Assembly (NCBI GenBank): GCA_039621445.1
Contig: CP154956.1
Location: 74,934,192-74,998,191 of the forward strand
Origin: Euglena gracilis
Lineage: Eukaryota > Euglenida > Euglenophyceae > Euglenales
Direction of reading: 5' to 3'
Length of the DNA: 64,000 nucleotides
Shown here: positions 22,501 to 29,385 of the stretch, piece by piece
How the letters are laid out: each line of letters opens with the position of its first letter
Position numbering within the stretch: position 1 is the first letter of the stretch
Program-made: the position numbers and the translations under genes
The notes under the pieces: generated by a model
Told to the model about the DNA's origin: nothing
What the model saw: the letters and a program-made list of their open reading frames with translations, nothing else
The model's database searches: none

Positions 22501-23593
22501 ACCCGAACAACTTTCACAGCCAGAGATACGCTCACGATTGTCGAAATTTGGCAAAATGCATTTTCGGACGATTTTTCCGCCTTACACGTGATTGCCACAG
22601 ATGCCCTAATGGAAAACGTGCCATTGCCACAGATGCCCTAATGGAAAACGTGCCATTGCCACAGATGCCCTAATGGAAAACGTGCCATTGCCACAGATGC
22701 CCTAATGGAAAACGTGCCATTGCCACAGATGCCCTGATGGAAAACGTTCATGACCACGAATTTCAGAGCGGGCATTTGGCGGGCTGAACACGTTTTTTAA
22801 AAAGTGATTTTTGGCAAATGTGCTTTAAATTGATAGTGTGATGCTAAGTATTAGTAGTTCCCTTACACACTGGAACCTACACTCCGTGCCCTGGGGTAGG
22901 TTTGGGCGGTCCGCTGCCTCGCGGGTGGGTCCCTCTCTACTGGCTTCCCCTTTGGGGTTGGGTTGCTGTGGTGTGCGCTCCAACCAGGTTGGTGAGCCCG
23001 AAAGCCCCCCTGCCATATTCCCCGGGCGGTCGCACGAAGCGTCATGACCCCCCACAGTACATCTCCCCCCCGGCTTGCTGTTTTGGGGTCCCGCGGTGCC
23101 AAGATCCCCCCCTGATCTTGTCCTTGATCTTGTCCCATGCCCACCCTGGAGTTGCGTATGGGTTGGCCGGTATGGTGTGGGTATGGGTTGGCATCGGGGG
23201 GGGGGGGACATGGTGTATTAAAAATATCATATATGTTGGATTTTGGCCAAATGGGGTTCCACGTACCAGTGTGCATGCGTGAGTGCATGTGAATAAAAAT
23301 TTAAAAAAAAAAGGAGGGCAAACCTGTCAAACAAGGAGTATCAAATGGCACTTTGCAAGGATTACGAAGGTCTAGAATCGCAAGCTTGCCGCCCCCACCA
23401 GCAGCCCATGGAATAGCAAAATACTTGGAATTGGCTGCAATGAAATTACTGCAATCCCATATAGTATTTGCGACTTTGATGTCACGGAATTGCCCATCTG
23501 TCTTTGCAGCTGCGAAGAAAAGAAGTGACACCAAAAGATGAAGGAAGACGAACCTGTTGGGAACACATGACGGAATTTGGAATTGCGAGACAT
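3798..23593 (-). CDS. Coronin (WD40 beta-propeller actin-binding protein), multi-exon gene
   Basis: Coronins are cytoplasmic WD-repeat proteins that bind F-actin and regulate Arp2/3 and cofilin at the cell cortex. Exons, in transcript order: 23593-23554, 23509-23324, 18483-18228, 17320-17185, 16079-15978, 15865-15736, 15517-15421, 7981-7874 and 3890-3798. Joins of the first seven keep frame with GT-AG borders. The start MSRNSKFRHVF matches the family N-terminus; GHTGPILDWEFHP, LSGHSKKVG and ITTGFGKMQDRQ are propeller hallmarks; EFQSDVYPDT is the conserved segment after the propeller; the last exon is a short coiled coil ending in a stop, as in type I coronins. At least one exon between 15421 and 7981 is missing (the stretch usually reading LPKR..CDV..CEIAR); a weak LPKVACD reading near 14110-14150 may be part of it. 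Intron 2 is 4.8 kb. Nothing seen suggests a pseudogene. Confidence 0.85.
4012..5072 (+). mobile_element. Non-autonomous Tc1/mariner element with fold-back arm
   Basis: Terminal inverted repeats read CAGTAGGGAAACTAAATAG at the left and, inverted, CAGTAGGGGAACTAAATAG at the right, each next to a TA dinucleotide (4010-4011 and 5073-5074), the Tc1/mariner target duplication. Inside, 4098-4309 is the near-perfect reverse complement of 4327-4541, so the left half is an inverted duplicate of the right. Only the 3' end of a transposase remains. It sits in the last coronin intron. Confidence 0.85.
4540..4902 (+). pseudogene. Tc1-like DDE transposase, C-terminal fragment
   Basis: The frame ending at 4902 contains LNPIDHIWPLVTAKLEGC, then NRNELWSALQRAF, then LCESMPSRIVAVLDSHGG. 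This is the usual end of Tc1 transposases: the catalytic-domain NPIEHLW box followed by SMPRRIxAVIxxxGG. The N-terminal helix-turn-helix and the first two catalytic aspartates are absent, so the copy cannot catalyse transposition and would depend on an autonomous relative. Confidence 0.85.
5075..7873. other. Coronin intron with unassigned repeats
   Basis: No coding exon recognised. At 6795-6930 there is one end of the MITE family described at 16630-17014 (CATGACCAGGGG, then TTTTCTAAGGACC and poly-G). At 6600-6780 the base composition turns GC-rich. A tRNA B-box-like string is present at about 6176-6190 without a convincing A box. Confidence 0.35.
7874..7981 (-). CDS. Coronin exon with post-propeller segment
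   Basis: Thirty-six codons in phase 0 between the acceptor GCGTTCCCTCAG and the donor GTCTGC. It reads QAATEFQSDVYPDT and then MSAADYFTGQTLPPNL. Family members carry (E)FQ-D-(L/V)-(Y/F)-PDT followed by a P-x-x-(S/T)-A-x-(E/D)-(W/Y) segment at this place, just after the beta-propeller. Confidence 0.8.
7985..9410. other. Coronin intron, no recognised feature
   Basis: Poly-G tracts at 8401-8410, 8449-8457 and 8621-8628 and a short A/T-rich repeat of AAAAATGC at 8480-8555. A coding frame at 8640-8720 containing CEVA was considered as a coronin exon and not accepted. Confidence 0.3.
9412..9590. repeat. (TATG)n microsatellite, about 45 units
   Basis: An uninterrupted tetranucleotide array of about 180 bases. 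It is open in several frames, which accounts for long MYVC/IHTY readings. Confidence 0.97.
9725..11085. repeat. Extremely GC-rich low-complexity block
   Basis: About 1.35 kb made almost only of CCCGGC, CGGCGG, CCTGG and CCAGC words, such as CCCGGCGGCACAGCCAGCGG. It gives long Pro/Arg/Gly/Ala frames on both strands, which are artefacts. The edges are sharp, with AT-rich DNA to the left and the ~205-bp satellite to the right. Confidence 0.9.
11088..11810. repeat. Tandem repeat, about 205-bp unit, 3.6 copies
   Basis: Units begin with GTATACAGGCC near 11090, 11292, 11498 and 11704. Each carries a CCCCATGGTTGGTTTGG word, then GTGCAGTTCCCCATC, then AAAATCGATTTTTTGCCCC, then CCAAAACGGTCC. Unit-to-unit identity by eye is high, indicating a recent array. 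Confidence 0.9.
11811..12250. repeat. Tandem repeat, about 206-bp unit, 2 copies
   Basis: Two units bounded by GACCCCAAAATGGCC at about 11810, 12018 and 12225. Both contain CAAACCGGACAGCCGGACCC or a close variant and GAGATATTTTGG followed by AAATCGATTTTTTGACC. It shares the ATCGATTTTTTG core with the preceding array and with dispersed copies at 61-62 kb. Confidence 0.85.
12470..12663. repeat. (TATG)n microsatellite, about 48 units
   Basis: A second uninterrupted TATG array about 2.9 kb from the first, in the same orientation and of similar length. Confidence 0.97.
13065..13290. repeat. Duplicated unit 1 with (CT)n array
   Basis: It begins TTTCACTTAAAAAAAAGTGT and CGTGCCACCGAGCTG, has a (CT)n run at about 13161-13222 and ends with GAGACATAAGCAGAAGGGGA. 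The same order returns at 13385-13670. Confidence 0.85.
13385..13670. repeat. Duplicated unit 2 with (CT)n array
   Basis: Second copy of the unit at 13065, in the same orientation about 320 bases downstream, with its CT run at 13502-13563 and the same ACCGGGGAATTATTTAAA tail. Confidence 0.85.
13670..15420. other. Coronin intron with G/C homopolymers
   Basis: No exon accepted. The missing coronin exon should lie in this stretch or between 8 and 13 kb. At 14975-15190 two copies of a GGGGG-(T/C)CCCGCGGG motif resemble each other. At 14560-14700 there is a diverged relative of the CTGGCTGGA MITE family. Confidence 0.3.
15421..15517 (-). CDS. Coronin exon, end of propeller
   Basis: After the acceptor CATTTCGCTTCAG the joined frame reads GNLRFYEIDSAAP and then EMTGSVPQRGLCTG, matching the family's G(N/S)IRYxE ... 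PQRG signature. It starts by completing a codon left by the upstream exon and ends in phase 2 before GTTCGC. Confidence 0.85.
15736..15865 (-). CDS. Coronin exon, propeller blade
   Basis: Acceptor CCTTGAACAG, donor GTGCGC. It reads VYTWDPRKMDEKL, then SGVLMAFVDEDTNMLYLGGK, corresponding to the conserved (V/L)xxWDxxxM ... GVLxPFxDxDTxxxYLxGKGD of coronins. Confidence 0.92.
15978..16079 (-). CDS. Coronin exon, propeller blade
   Basis: Thirty-four codons in phase 0 between acceptor TCCTGCGACAG and donor GTGAGT, ending RIITTGFGKMQDRQ. The TTGFxxMxxRQ signature is diagnostic for coronins. Confidence 0.92.
16630..17014 (+). mobile_element. MITE (CTGGCTGGA family), complete copy in a coronin intron
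   Basis: Terminal inverted repeats: TTGCAACCAGGGGATTTCTT at the left and its complement ending CCCCTGGTTGCAA at the right. The inside is built from GCTGCTGGCTGG words, long C/G tracts and the string GGCTGGGCTGGGCTGGGTC. Relatives lie at 23777-24985, 57430-57975, 61437-61941 and partly at 6795-6930. No coding capacity. Confidence 0.85.
17185..17320 (-). CDS. Coronin exon, propeller blade
   Basis: Acceptor TTTTTTTACAG, donor GTGTGC. It completes a glycine codon from the upstream exon and reads EKVTVDVHKDQIFSFAFN, then TTCRDKAVRIIDVRANVV, matching the HxDxIFSxxxNxxGxxxxTTCKDKxxRxxDxR blade of coronins. Confidence 0.92.
18228..18483 (-). CDS. Coronin exon, two WD40 blades
   Basis: Acceptor TGTTTGCACAG, donor GTGTGA. 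It reads GHTGPILDWEFHPFADN, SSEDSTLKVWSIP, LSGHSKKVGILHFHHVAMN and AGMDHLLKLWDIEIG. The order GHTGPxLD - SEDxTxxVWxIP - GHSKxVG - SAGxDxxxxxWDxxxG is that of coronin blades 1 to 3. Confidence 0.95.
18540..18910. repeat. TTATTATTTGGGGG repeat cluster
   Basis: TTATTATTTGG or TTATTGTTTGG followed by a G tract or CGAAGTC recurs at about 18550, 18585, 18600, 18830, 18868 and 18888. The complementary word CCAAATAATAATG appears at 59386. It lies in coronin intron 2. Confidence 0.7.
18911..20600. other. Coronin intron 2 with a short duplicated segment
   Basis: At 19665-19755 and 19938-20010 the order GCGCAGTGCCCTAATAA, GCGCACCCC, GGGTCCGAAACTAC is repeated. Poly-C/poly-G blocks lie at 20287-20300 and 20349-20400. 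GGGCCCTGAAAATGTGACACC is repeated in tandem at 20490-20540. No coding signal seen. Confidence 0.5.
20750..21460. repeat. Degenerate minisatellite, TTTTGGCTGGACC unit of about 50 bp
   Basis: The unit reads AAATTTTGGCTGGACCCC, CTGGGTTTTTTCAGA, ATTACGGTTGGG. About nine degenerate units lie at 20756-20960 and 21165-21460, split by a hairpin-containing segment (20995-21160). A second array is at 27900-28395. Confidence 0.85.
21515..21625. repeat. Inverted-repeat element, GACGCCGGTTCTGTCC family
   Basis: GGGGGGCGGACGCCGGTTC is followed by TGTCCT and the near complement GAACCCGGCGTCCGCCCCCC, ending in a T run. The word GACGCCGGTTCTGTCC also builds structures at 30340-30470 and 31100-31288. Confidence 0.8.
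22005..22120. repeat. 32-bp minisatellite, left array
   Basis: Three units of GCCCTAATGGAAAACGTG plus CCATTGCCACAGAT, with slight variation. They directly flank the repeat at 22130-22565, on whose other side the same minisatellite continues. Confidence 0.85.
22130..22565 (+). repeat. Dispersed two-monomer repeat (RAFDRGV reading), copy 1
   Basis: Two related monomers of roughly 200 to 250 bp follow each other. Both contain a (T/G)AAAAGAGCTTTC-type word, GATCGAGGGGT, then (A/C)CAGAGATACGCTC. In one plus frame both give similar peptides, such as LLKRAFNRGVTWYSN and LMRRAFDRGVSLYPN. Copy 2 is at 30595-31060. Frames are not continuous across the copies, so I annotate DNA, not protein. Confidence 0.75.
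22590..22750. repeat. 32-bp minisatellite, right array
   Basis: Five near-identical units of the minisatellite seen at 22005-22120, in the same orientation. Confidence 0.9.
22840..23323. other. Unassigned GC-rich segment at the 5' end of coronin intron 2
   Basis: It ends in GTGAATAAAAATTTAAAAAA at 23289-23308, so a plus-strand retroposed sequence with an A tail is possible. I recognise no family. Confidence 0.3.
23324..23509 (-). CDS. Coronin exon 2, N-terminal blade
   Basis: Acceptor TTTTCTTCGCAG, donor GTTTGC. It reads KTDGQFRDIKVANTIWDCS, then IAANSKYFAIPWAAGGGG, then LAILDLRN. This matches the coronin N-terminus (QCYDDIxxxxxxWDxxxxAxNPKFxAxxxxxxGGGxxxVLPL). It ends with one base that joins exon 3 to give a glycine codon. 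Confidence 0.93.
23554..23593 (-). CDS. Coronin exon 1 with start codon
   Basis: ATG followed by SRNSKFRHVFPT. The (S/T)KFRHVF motif is the most conserved start of coronins, which fixes this ATG. The donor is GTTCGT and the intron to exon 2 is only 44 bases. Confidence 0.93.
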
Positions 23594-23776
23594 TCAAATG
23601 AGATAGCTCTGAGGAAGTGTTGCAAACATCTGAGTCAAAAAACATGAGGTCAAACATGTAGTTGTGCAATTTGAAAATGTAATTAGTTTGCATGTGCCCC
23701 ATATATGTTGTTGGAACATATTGATGGGGTACGAAAGGTTCTGTGCGGATGCTTTTGGCTACGACGTACTGGAGGT

Positions 23777-24985
23777 CGGGCACAGGCGTTTTCTTCAGGA
23801 CCCCCCCCCCCGGGGGGGGGTCCAGCCTCCGGCTGGCAAAAAGGCTGCTGGCTGGAAACGAGCTGTTGGCTGAACCCCGGGGGGACAGGGGGGGAAGGGG
23901 GGTCCGGGGCTGGAGGGGGCTGGGCTGGGCTGGGTCGATGAAAAACAATTTTTATTATTTTTTTTTGCCTTCTTGAAATTTTGATGGATGGAGCTAGATC
24001 AAGGCCGGGGAGCTGTGATGGAGGAAGCCATGGTGAGGGAAAAAAATGCAGGCATGGGTGAGCTGGGCAGCCTAGTTGGCTGGCCGGCCGCAAGCTGGCC
24101 CGGCCTCCGGCCGGGCTGGACCCAAATTTACTCGACCCCCCTGGGGGGGGGTAGCTCCCAGCCCGAATTTGGGCAGCTGGCTGGATTTGAGCTACTAGCT
24201 GGTTGGACCCCCCCCCGGGGGGATGGGGTCCAGGGGTGTAGAAGTAATTTTTTCTCGGGGGGGGGGGGGGGCGAGATCCTTGACAAATGATTTTTTTGCC
24301 ACCCGAAGGGCGACAAGACGGTAGCGCTTTTTTGAAAGATGGCATTGAATGTGACAAAAAATGTGGTAATTTCTGACAATGCCTTTTGTGGTTTGGGAAT
24401 TCAAAAAGAGGGATTTCAAAAAGAGTGCAAAATGTGGAAAAAGAGACGGTAATGAGAGTTCCCTCCCAAAACCTGCCCCCTCCGAGCTTTTTTGCACGGA
24501 ACAAAAAAAAACGTATTGCCGCCCGAAGGGCGGCTGGACGGTAATGCATTTTTCCCAAAGGCTTCCCCCCAAAAAAGCCAAATTTGCAACAGAAATGGTG
24601 TGCTGTTTAATTTTTTTGTTTTTAGAGGCCAAGTCAAGATGCATGTGTTTCCGAGACGGTAGTGAGATACTCACAAACAATACCCCCAAATTGAAAAAAG
24701 GAAGATTTTTGCCCCCTCCGACCCATGAGTTTTGGACTCGTTTGGCCGCCCGAAGGGCGGCGAGACGGTTATGACCTCCAACAGCAATAACACCAAAAGG
24801 TTCAATGAAAGTTGAGTTTTTTTTGTAATAAATTGAAAAGGCACAAAGAATGTGGTGTAAAATTACACACTTTTCAAAAAAAAATTCGTTCTTTCCAAAA
24901 TCTCGGGGGGCGCCCCCCCCCCCCGACCTCCCACTTCTACACCTATGATGGGGTCCCCTCCGGCTTAAGAAAACCCCTGGTTGGG
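23777..24985 (+). mobile_element. MITE (CTGGCTGGA family), copy interrupted by another element
   Basis: Left part 23777-24231 and right part 24947-24985 (CGGCTTAAGAAAACCCCTGG) together give the same order as the intact copy at 16630-17014. The middle is a separate insertion (24232-24946). Confidence 0.75.
24232..24946 (+). mobile_element. Unidentified element nested in the MITE, 10-bp target duplication
   Basis: GATGGGGTCC is duplicated at 24222-24231 and 24947-24956. Just inside, GGGTGTAGAAGT at the left faces ACTTCTACACC at the right as short inverted termini, each followed by TCTCGGGGGG on the inner side or its counterpart. Inside lie three copies of a GCCCGAAGGGCGGC..GACGGTAATG word (24302, 24519, 24747). 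No coding frame recognised. Confidence 0.7.
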
Positions 24986-24989
24986 CAGA

Positions 24990-26850
24990 CTATGGTCGGG
25001 CAGACCATCGTCGGGCGGACCCCAACCATTTTGTAAAGTACTAACTAAGTTGGCCTCCTCCGAGGGGGGGGGTGCCCCCACGGACCCCCCCAGCAAACGG
25101 TAAACCCTCCCAAATCCCCCAAATACCATTATGTGCGCAAAGCGCTGCTGCCATGGTTGACCAATGGGCAGCCCGACCCCTCCAGAATTGTCATAGCCAA
25201 GCCCAGAACCATGACAAGAATCCAAATATTTGACGGTTGGAAAAAGTTGAAGCTGCCTTGTAAAATGATTTCCCAAGTCGAAACATTCGCTCCACAACCA
25301 CACAAACTTTGCTAGCAGTAATGTTGGGCGATTTATCAAAAAAAATGCCTCAAACAATTAATCGTGATAAAATTGGGGGGGTGTCGAACGAATAAATGAT
25401 AAATTGACCCGACACAAAATGAAAAAGGGCACAAAAGGCAACATGGTTTCCTTTGCAATGACAAACATGGAATGGAGGGGGTGTTCCCCCCGTAACCCCT
25501 GGTGATCCCCTCCCCTGCGACAATACCAAAGACTCTTTTCGGCCAAATTTTTGGGAAAATTTGGCTGGTGATGACCAATTTGATAGAATATTCAGATAGA
25601 TTCCAGGCATAAATTTTGCAAATTTGGGGATGGTGATTCTGAATTGGGAGAAAAATCCAATTTCGGTGTGAATTCCTAATGGATTTTCCCCAAAAAATCA
25701 AAAATTTTTGGGTGGGTTTGGAAATGACGTGTTGTCTCACATTCCTTTTGGAGGGAACCGCAAGTTGTTTCTTTTTTTTTGCTGTTTCCCCACATTGCAG
25801 GGCTACCAAAAAGGGCAAAAAAAAATTCCAATACACAACAAAATCTGCAAAAACCAAATCCAACCAAACCCAACCCAAACAAAAAAACAAATGCTAGGAA
25901 AAAAATGTTGAAAAGCAATTGGGCACAACAACTCATCACCAAAAAATAAATCTGAAAAAAAACCTGAAAACTAAATTTTTTAAACGCAAATAAATCAACA
26001 TTTTTCTCTGACTGAATTGAATAGCCTTTTTGTGGGGGGAATTGGACTGCACTTTTGCCACTCTCCCTCATTTTTTTGTTTTTTTTTTTCCCCGACCACA
26101 AGCACCCATGCTTGGGGCACAAATGTTATGGATCTTTGAATGTTCAATTTGAAAAAAAACAGCACGCCAAAAATACCTCATAAACATCCTGATCATGAAA
26201 CAACCCAAAACTGAAGAGGAGCAAGCCAAAAATGTGAACAATATGACATGCAAAAAATAACTGCAGTGGTGAAAGCTTGTGTCATGAGGTCTTTTTTTCC
26301 TTTGAGGTGAGCCAACCACCTTTTTTTTGGCCTTTTGTTGAGGTCAAGCCAAAAGCCAATGAAAAAACTTGAAAAGTGCTTCCGCAAATGGTGACCCCCC
26401 CCCAAAATTTGGCCACCGAAAAGTTTGTGACCCCCCCCCCGTGCTCCACGTGCACCCGAAACCCCCCCATTTGAAAAAAGAAAGCCTTTAACACAACACC
26501 GTGCAAAAATTGTTCGGAAAAAAACTGATTTCGGCAAAATGCTTCACAAATTTAAGGGCATGGTGAACACCCAGGTTGAAAAAAAAGCGCCCGGGAGGAC
26601 GAAGCAGGCAAATAAAAAAAAAACAGGCGAAAAAAAACACGGCGGAAATGAAGAATTACGTCGTAAGTTACGCGTAAGTTACAAGCGAAACTTACAATTG
26701 TAAATTACGTCGCAATGCTAGGAGGGGGAAAGCATGTTTGGCATGGCAAGGCAGCTTGTTTTTTTGGACGCTGTTTTTTTTGTGTTGCTGTTTTTTCAAT
26801 GTTTTTTCTCAACCTCAATCCAGCCCTGTACCAAAGTGCTAACATGTGGC
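24990..26850. other. AT-rich stretch without recognised features
   Basis: No exon, terminal repeat or array found. Poly-C/poly-G tracts occur at 26394-26403 and 26431-26441, and short direct repeats of CGTAAGTTAC at 26660-26680. Confidence 0.3.
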
Positions 26851-26859
26851 TCCCGGATC

Positions 26860-27240
26860 TGGCCTGGAGGGGGGTAGTGGGCCGACCCTAGGGTCGGCCC
26901 ACGGTTGGCAAAGGTCGCTATGGTCGACCCCCCCCCCAGGCTGTGGAGTGGGTGGCAACCCTAGAACCCCCCCCCCTTCACCCCCCCCTCTATTTGCCCC
27001 CCCCCCCTAATTGGCTAATTGGGGGTCCCGTTGGACGGTCCATTAGCCAATTAGGGGGGGGTCAGGCTTATTGGCCATTGGCCGGGGTAACCCCCGCTAA
27101 TTGTCCCCCCCCCCTAATTGGCTAATTGGGGGTCTGAAGGAGCCCGGCCATTAGCCAAATAGGGGGGGGGTGAGGGTAGTGGGCCGACCCTAGGGTCGAC
27201 TTAGGGTCGGCCCACCCCACGACGTCCCCCCCCCCTTCAA
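26860..27240. repeat. Paired inverted repeats: GGGCCGACCCTAGGGTCGGC and CTAATTGGCTAATTGGGGG
   Basis: The self-complementary word GGGCCGACCCTAGGGTCGGC occurs at about 26879-26899 and, extended, at 27180-27215. Between them, CCCCCTAATTGGCTAATTGG at 27003 and 27110 faces ATTAGCCAATTAGGGGGG at 27042 and the related ATTAGCCAAATAGGGGGG at 27151, forming two further hairpins. Confidence 0.75.
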
Positions 27241-27603
27241 AAGAAAAAAAAGGAAAATTTCCGAACCGAATAACCTGTGGCTCACTTTGGCATAGGCGGG
27301 GGGGAGGGGGGGCTCCGCCCCCCCCCCCCCCCGCACCCCCCCTCAAATAACAAAATCCTTTCTGTGTTGGCAACGCACTTAGAGGGCTAAGTCCTTTTTG
27401 TGCGAAATTTTGACCTAGGCGGGGGGGGGCAAAATCCCTTCTATGTTGGCAACATGCTCGACTATAGCGACCACAGCGACCTTTGGCGACCCCAGGGTCG
27501 GCCGACTACCTCCCGCCCCCAGGCCACGTCCGGGAACCGGGGGTGTCATATGGGTCCAAAAATAGGTCCAATTAGGAATTTGGGACAAATTTTTTGATAC
27601 GAA

Positions 27604-27725
27604 AACTGTGTCCAGAACACCGGTTCGGGCGTGAAGCCGTGTTCCAGAACGCCGGTTCGGGCGGCCGCCCGAACCGGCGTTCTGGAACACGGCTTCACGC
27701 CCGAACCGGCGTTCTGGACACAGTT
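27604..27725. repeat. 122-bp palindrome
   Basis: Exact mirror complement around 27664/27665 with one mismatched pair and no loop (centre GGCGGCCGCC). The arms are built from GAACCGGCGTTCTGGA and CGGCTTCACGCCCG. Confidence 0.93.
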
Positions 27726-27899
27726 GTTGAAACCGTGGATTAGGGGCTCTGGCTTCACGCCCGAACCGGCGTTCAAGGAATAAAGGCCAAATTCGCCCTA
27801 AATACCCAGTTTCTGAACATTTTTGGGCATTTTTGGGATCCTTTGGGCTCATGATCGGCCGATTGAAGTTTTCATCCGTCTGATGCCAGGTTACCCATC

Positions 27900-28395
27900 A
27901 ATCGAAAGGTTTTTTTTTTTCAGAATTACGATTTGGAAATTTTTTTTGGTTGGACCACCCCTAGGTTTTTTCAGAATCACGGTTGGGAAATTTTGGCTGG
28001 ACCCCCCCCAGATTTTTTCAGATTTGCAATGCCGAATTTTCGGTTGGACCCCGTTGGTTTTTTTTCCAGAATTATGGTTGGGATTTGATCCCCCCTTTTT
28101 TTAGAATTCCGGTTCAGAAATTTTGGCTGGGTTTCTTCACAAACACGGTTGAAAAAAAAATTGGCTGGAGCCCCCCCTAGGGTTTTTCAGAAGTACGATT
28201 GGGAAATTTTGGCTGGACCCCCCCCCCCGGGAATTTTGCAAAATTGTTGGGAAATGTTAATTACAGTTGGGAAATTTTGGCCCCCCTGGGTGTTTTCAAA
28301 ATTGGTTGGACCCTCCCCTGGGTTTTTCAGAATTATGGTTAGGAAATTTTAGCTGGACCCCTTGGGTTTTTTCAGAATTACGATTTTTGGACCCT
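27900..28395. repeat. Degenerate minisatellite, TTTTGGCTGGACC unit, second locus
   Basis: About ten degenerate units of roughly 50 bases with the same order as at 20750-21460: TTTTTTCAGAATTACGGTT, GGGAAATTTTGGCTGGACCC. Confidence 0.85.
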
Positions 28396-28674
28396 TTTCG
28401 CAAATTCCAAAATCCACTGTTCACCTGCCATGTTGCCCCTTGATCGATAACCCTTCTCAAGGGTTTTAGATGGCCTTAGATTTCAGCCCTGCTGCATGGT
28501 ATTCTATTTCAGAAAATCCCCAGATTTGGCCAAATGGAAATTGTTGCACAAAATACCCCAATTTCTGGCCAAATACCCCCCAAAAAGTGCTCAGATATGA
28601 TTGCCTCATGTCTACAAACCATTTTGGACACTTTTTGGCACTTTTCATTTTCGGTCCCCAGGACGCCGTTTTCC

Positions 28675-28754
28675 CGCCCGAACCGGCGTTCTGGACACCG
28701 GTTCGGCGCAGAAATTTCTGCGCCGAACCGGCGTCCAGAACGCCGGTTCGGGCG
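28675..28754. repeat. 80-bp palindrome
   Basis: Mirror complement around 28714/28715 (centre GCAGAAATTTCTGC) with one mismatch. The arms reuse CGAACCGGCGT(T/C)C words of the 27604-27725 palindrome. Confidence 0.9.
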
Positions 28755-28927
28755 TGAAGCCAGAGCCCCAATACACGGTTTCTATACTTTTGATTCCTAA
28801 TTAAGTGACAAATTGCTGATTAATGCGAAATTTTTGTTTTTTTTGGGAATCGCGAATAGGGTTCAGAGTGGGGTCGCAGGGGGGTTGCGGGGAGGGGGGG
28901 TCGCGGGGGAAACACCCCCTTTATTAG

Positions 28928-29026
28928 GTGTTCCGTGTTCTGATCCTGTTTTTTCACCAGAAAACCGGGGGCACCGAAGGCGCCCCCGGTTTTCCGGTGA
29001 AAAAACGGGATCAGAACACGGAACAC
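28928..29026. repeat. 99-bp hairpin at the 5' end of element 1
   Basis: A 48-base stem with three mismatches and a GAA loop. The stem top reads GGGGGCACC / GGCGCCCCC and its base GTGTTCCGTGTTCTGATC / GATCAGAACACGGAACAC. It adjoins the terminal inverted repeat, and the base carries the same GTGTTC word as the iterons. Confidence 0.9.
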
Positions 29027-29027
29027 A

Positions 29028-29093
29028 ATTGAAACTGTGTTCGTAGTCCACAATGTACAGCGTCATGTGGAAAACTGTGTTCTAGTTCACGTG
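29028..29093 (+). repeat. Left terminal inverted repeat of element 1
   Basis: Contains ATTGAAACTGTGTTCG, then ATGTACAGCGTCATGTGG, then TTCACGTG. The complement of 33644-33704 has the same words in the same order with few differences. Confidence 0.75.
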
Positions 29094-29159
29094 ATTCGCG
29101 CCAAAAATGGCGATTTTGGTGAACACGGGTTGATATTTGGGTAAACACGTTTTTTGACC

Positions 29160-29310
29160 GTCAACCGTGTTCAGAACACGGGTTGACTACAAAAAACCGT
29201 GTTCAGAATACGGGTTGACTGCGAAAAACCGTGTTCAGAACACGGGTTGACTGCGAAAAACCAGAACACGGGTTGACTGCGAAAAACCGTGTTCGTCCAC
29301 GTGTACGTTT
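29160..29310 (+). repeat. Left iterons of element 1
   Basis: Four to five tandem units of CCGTGTTCAGAACACGGG plus TTGACTGCGAAAAA. The first word is a palindrome (CCGTGTTC / GAACACGG around one base), so it could be a dimeric binding site. Confidence 0.85.
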
Positions 29311-29385
29311 CCAAAAAAAAAACCGTGTTCACAATTGAAATTTTTTTACGTGAAACTTTTCTCTTTACCCCACCCTTCCTCAGCC

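Noticed and set aside
22005-22750. CRISPR-like array (32-bp repeats)
   Set aside because: Units are directly tandem without unique spacers, in a eukaryotic intron; it is a minisatellite.
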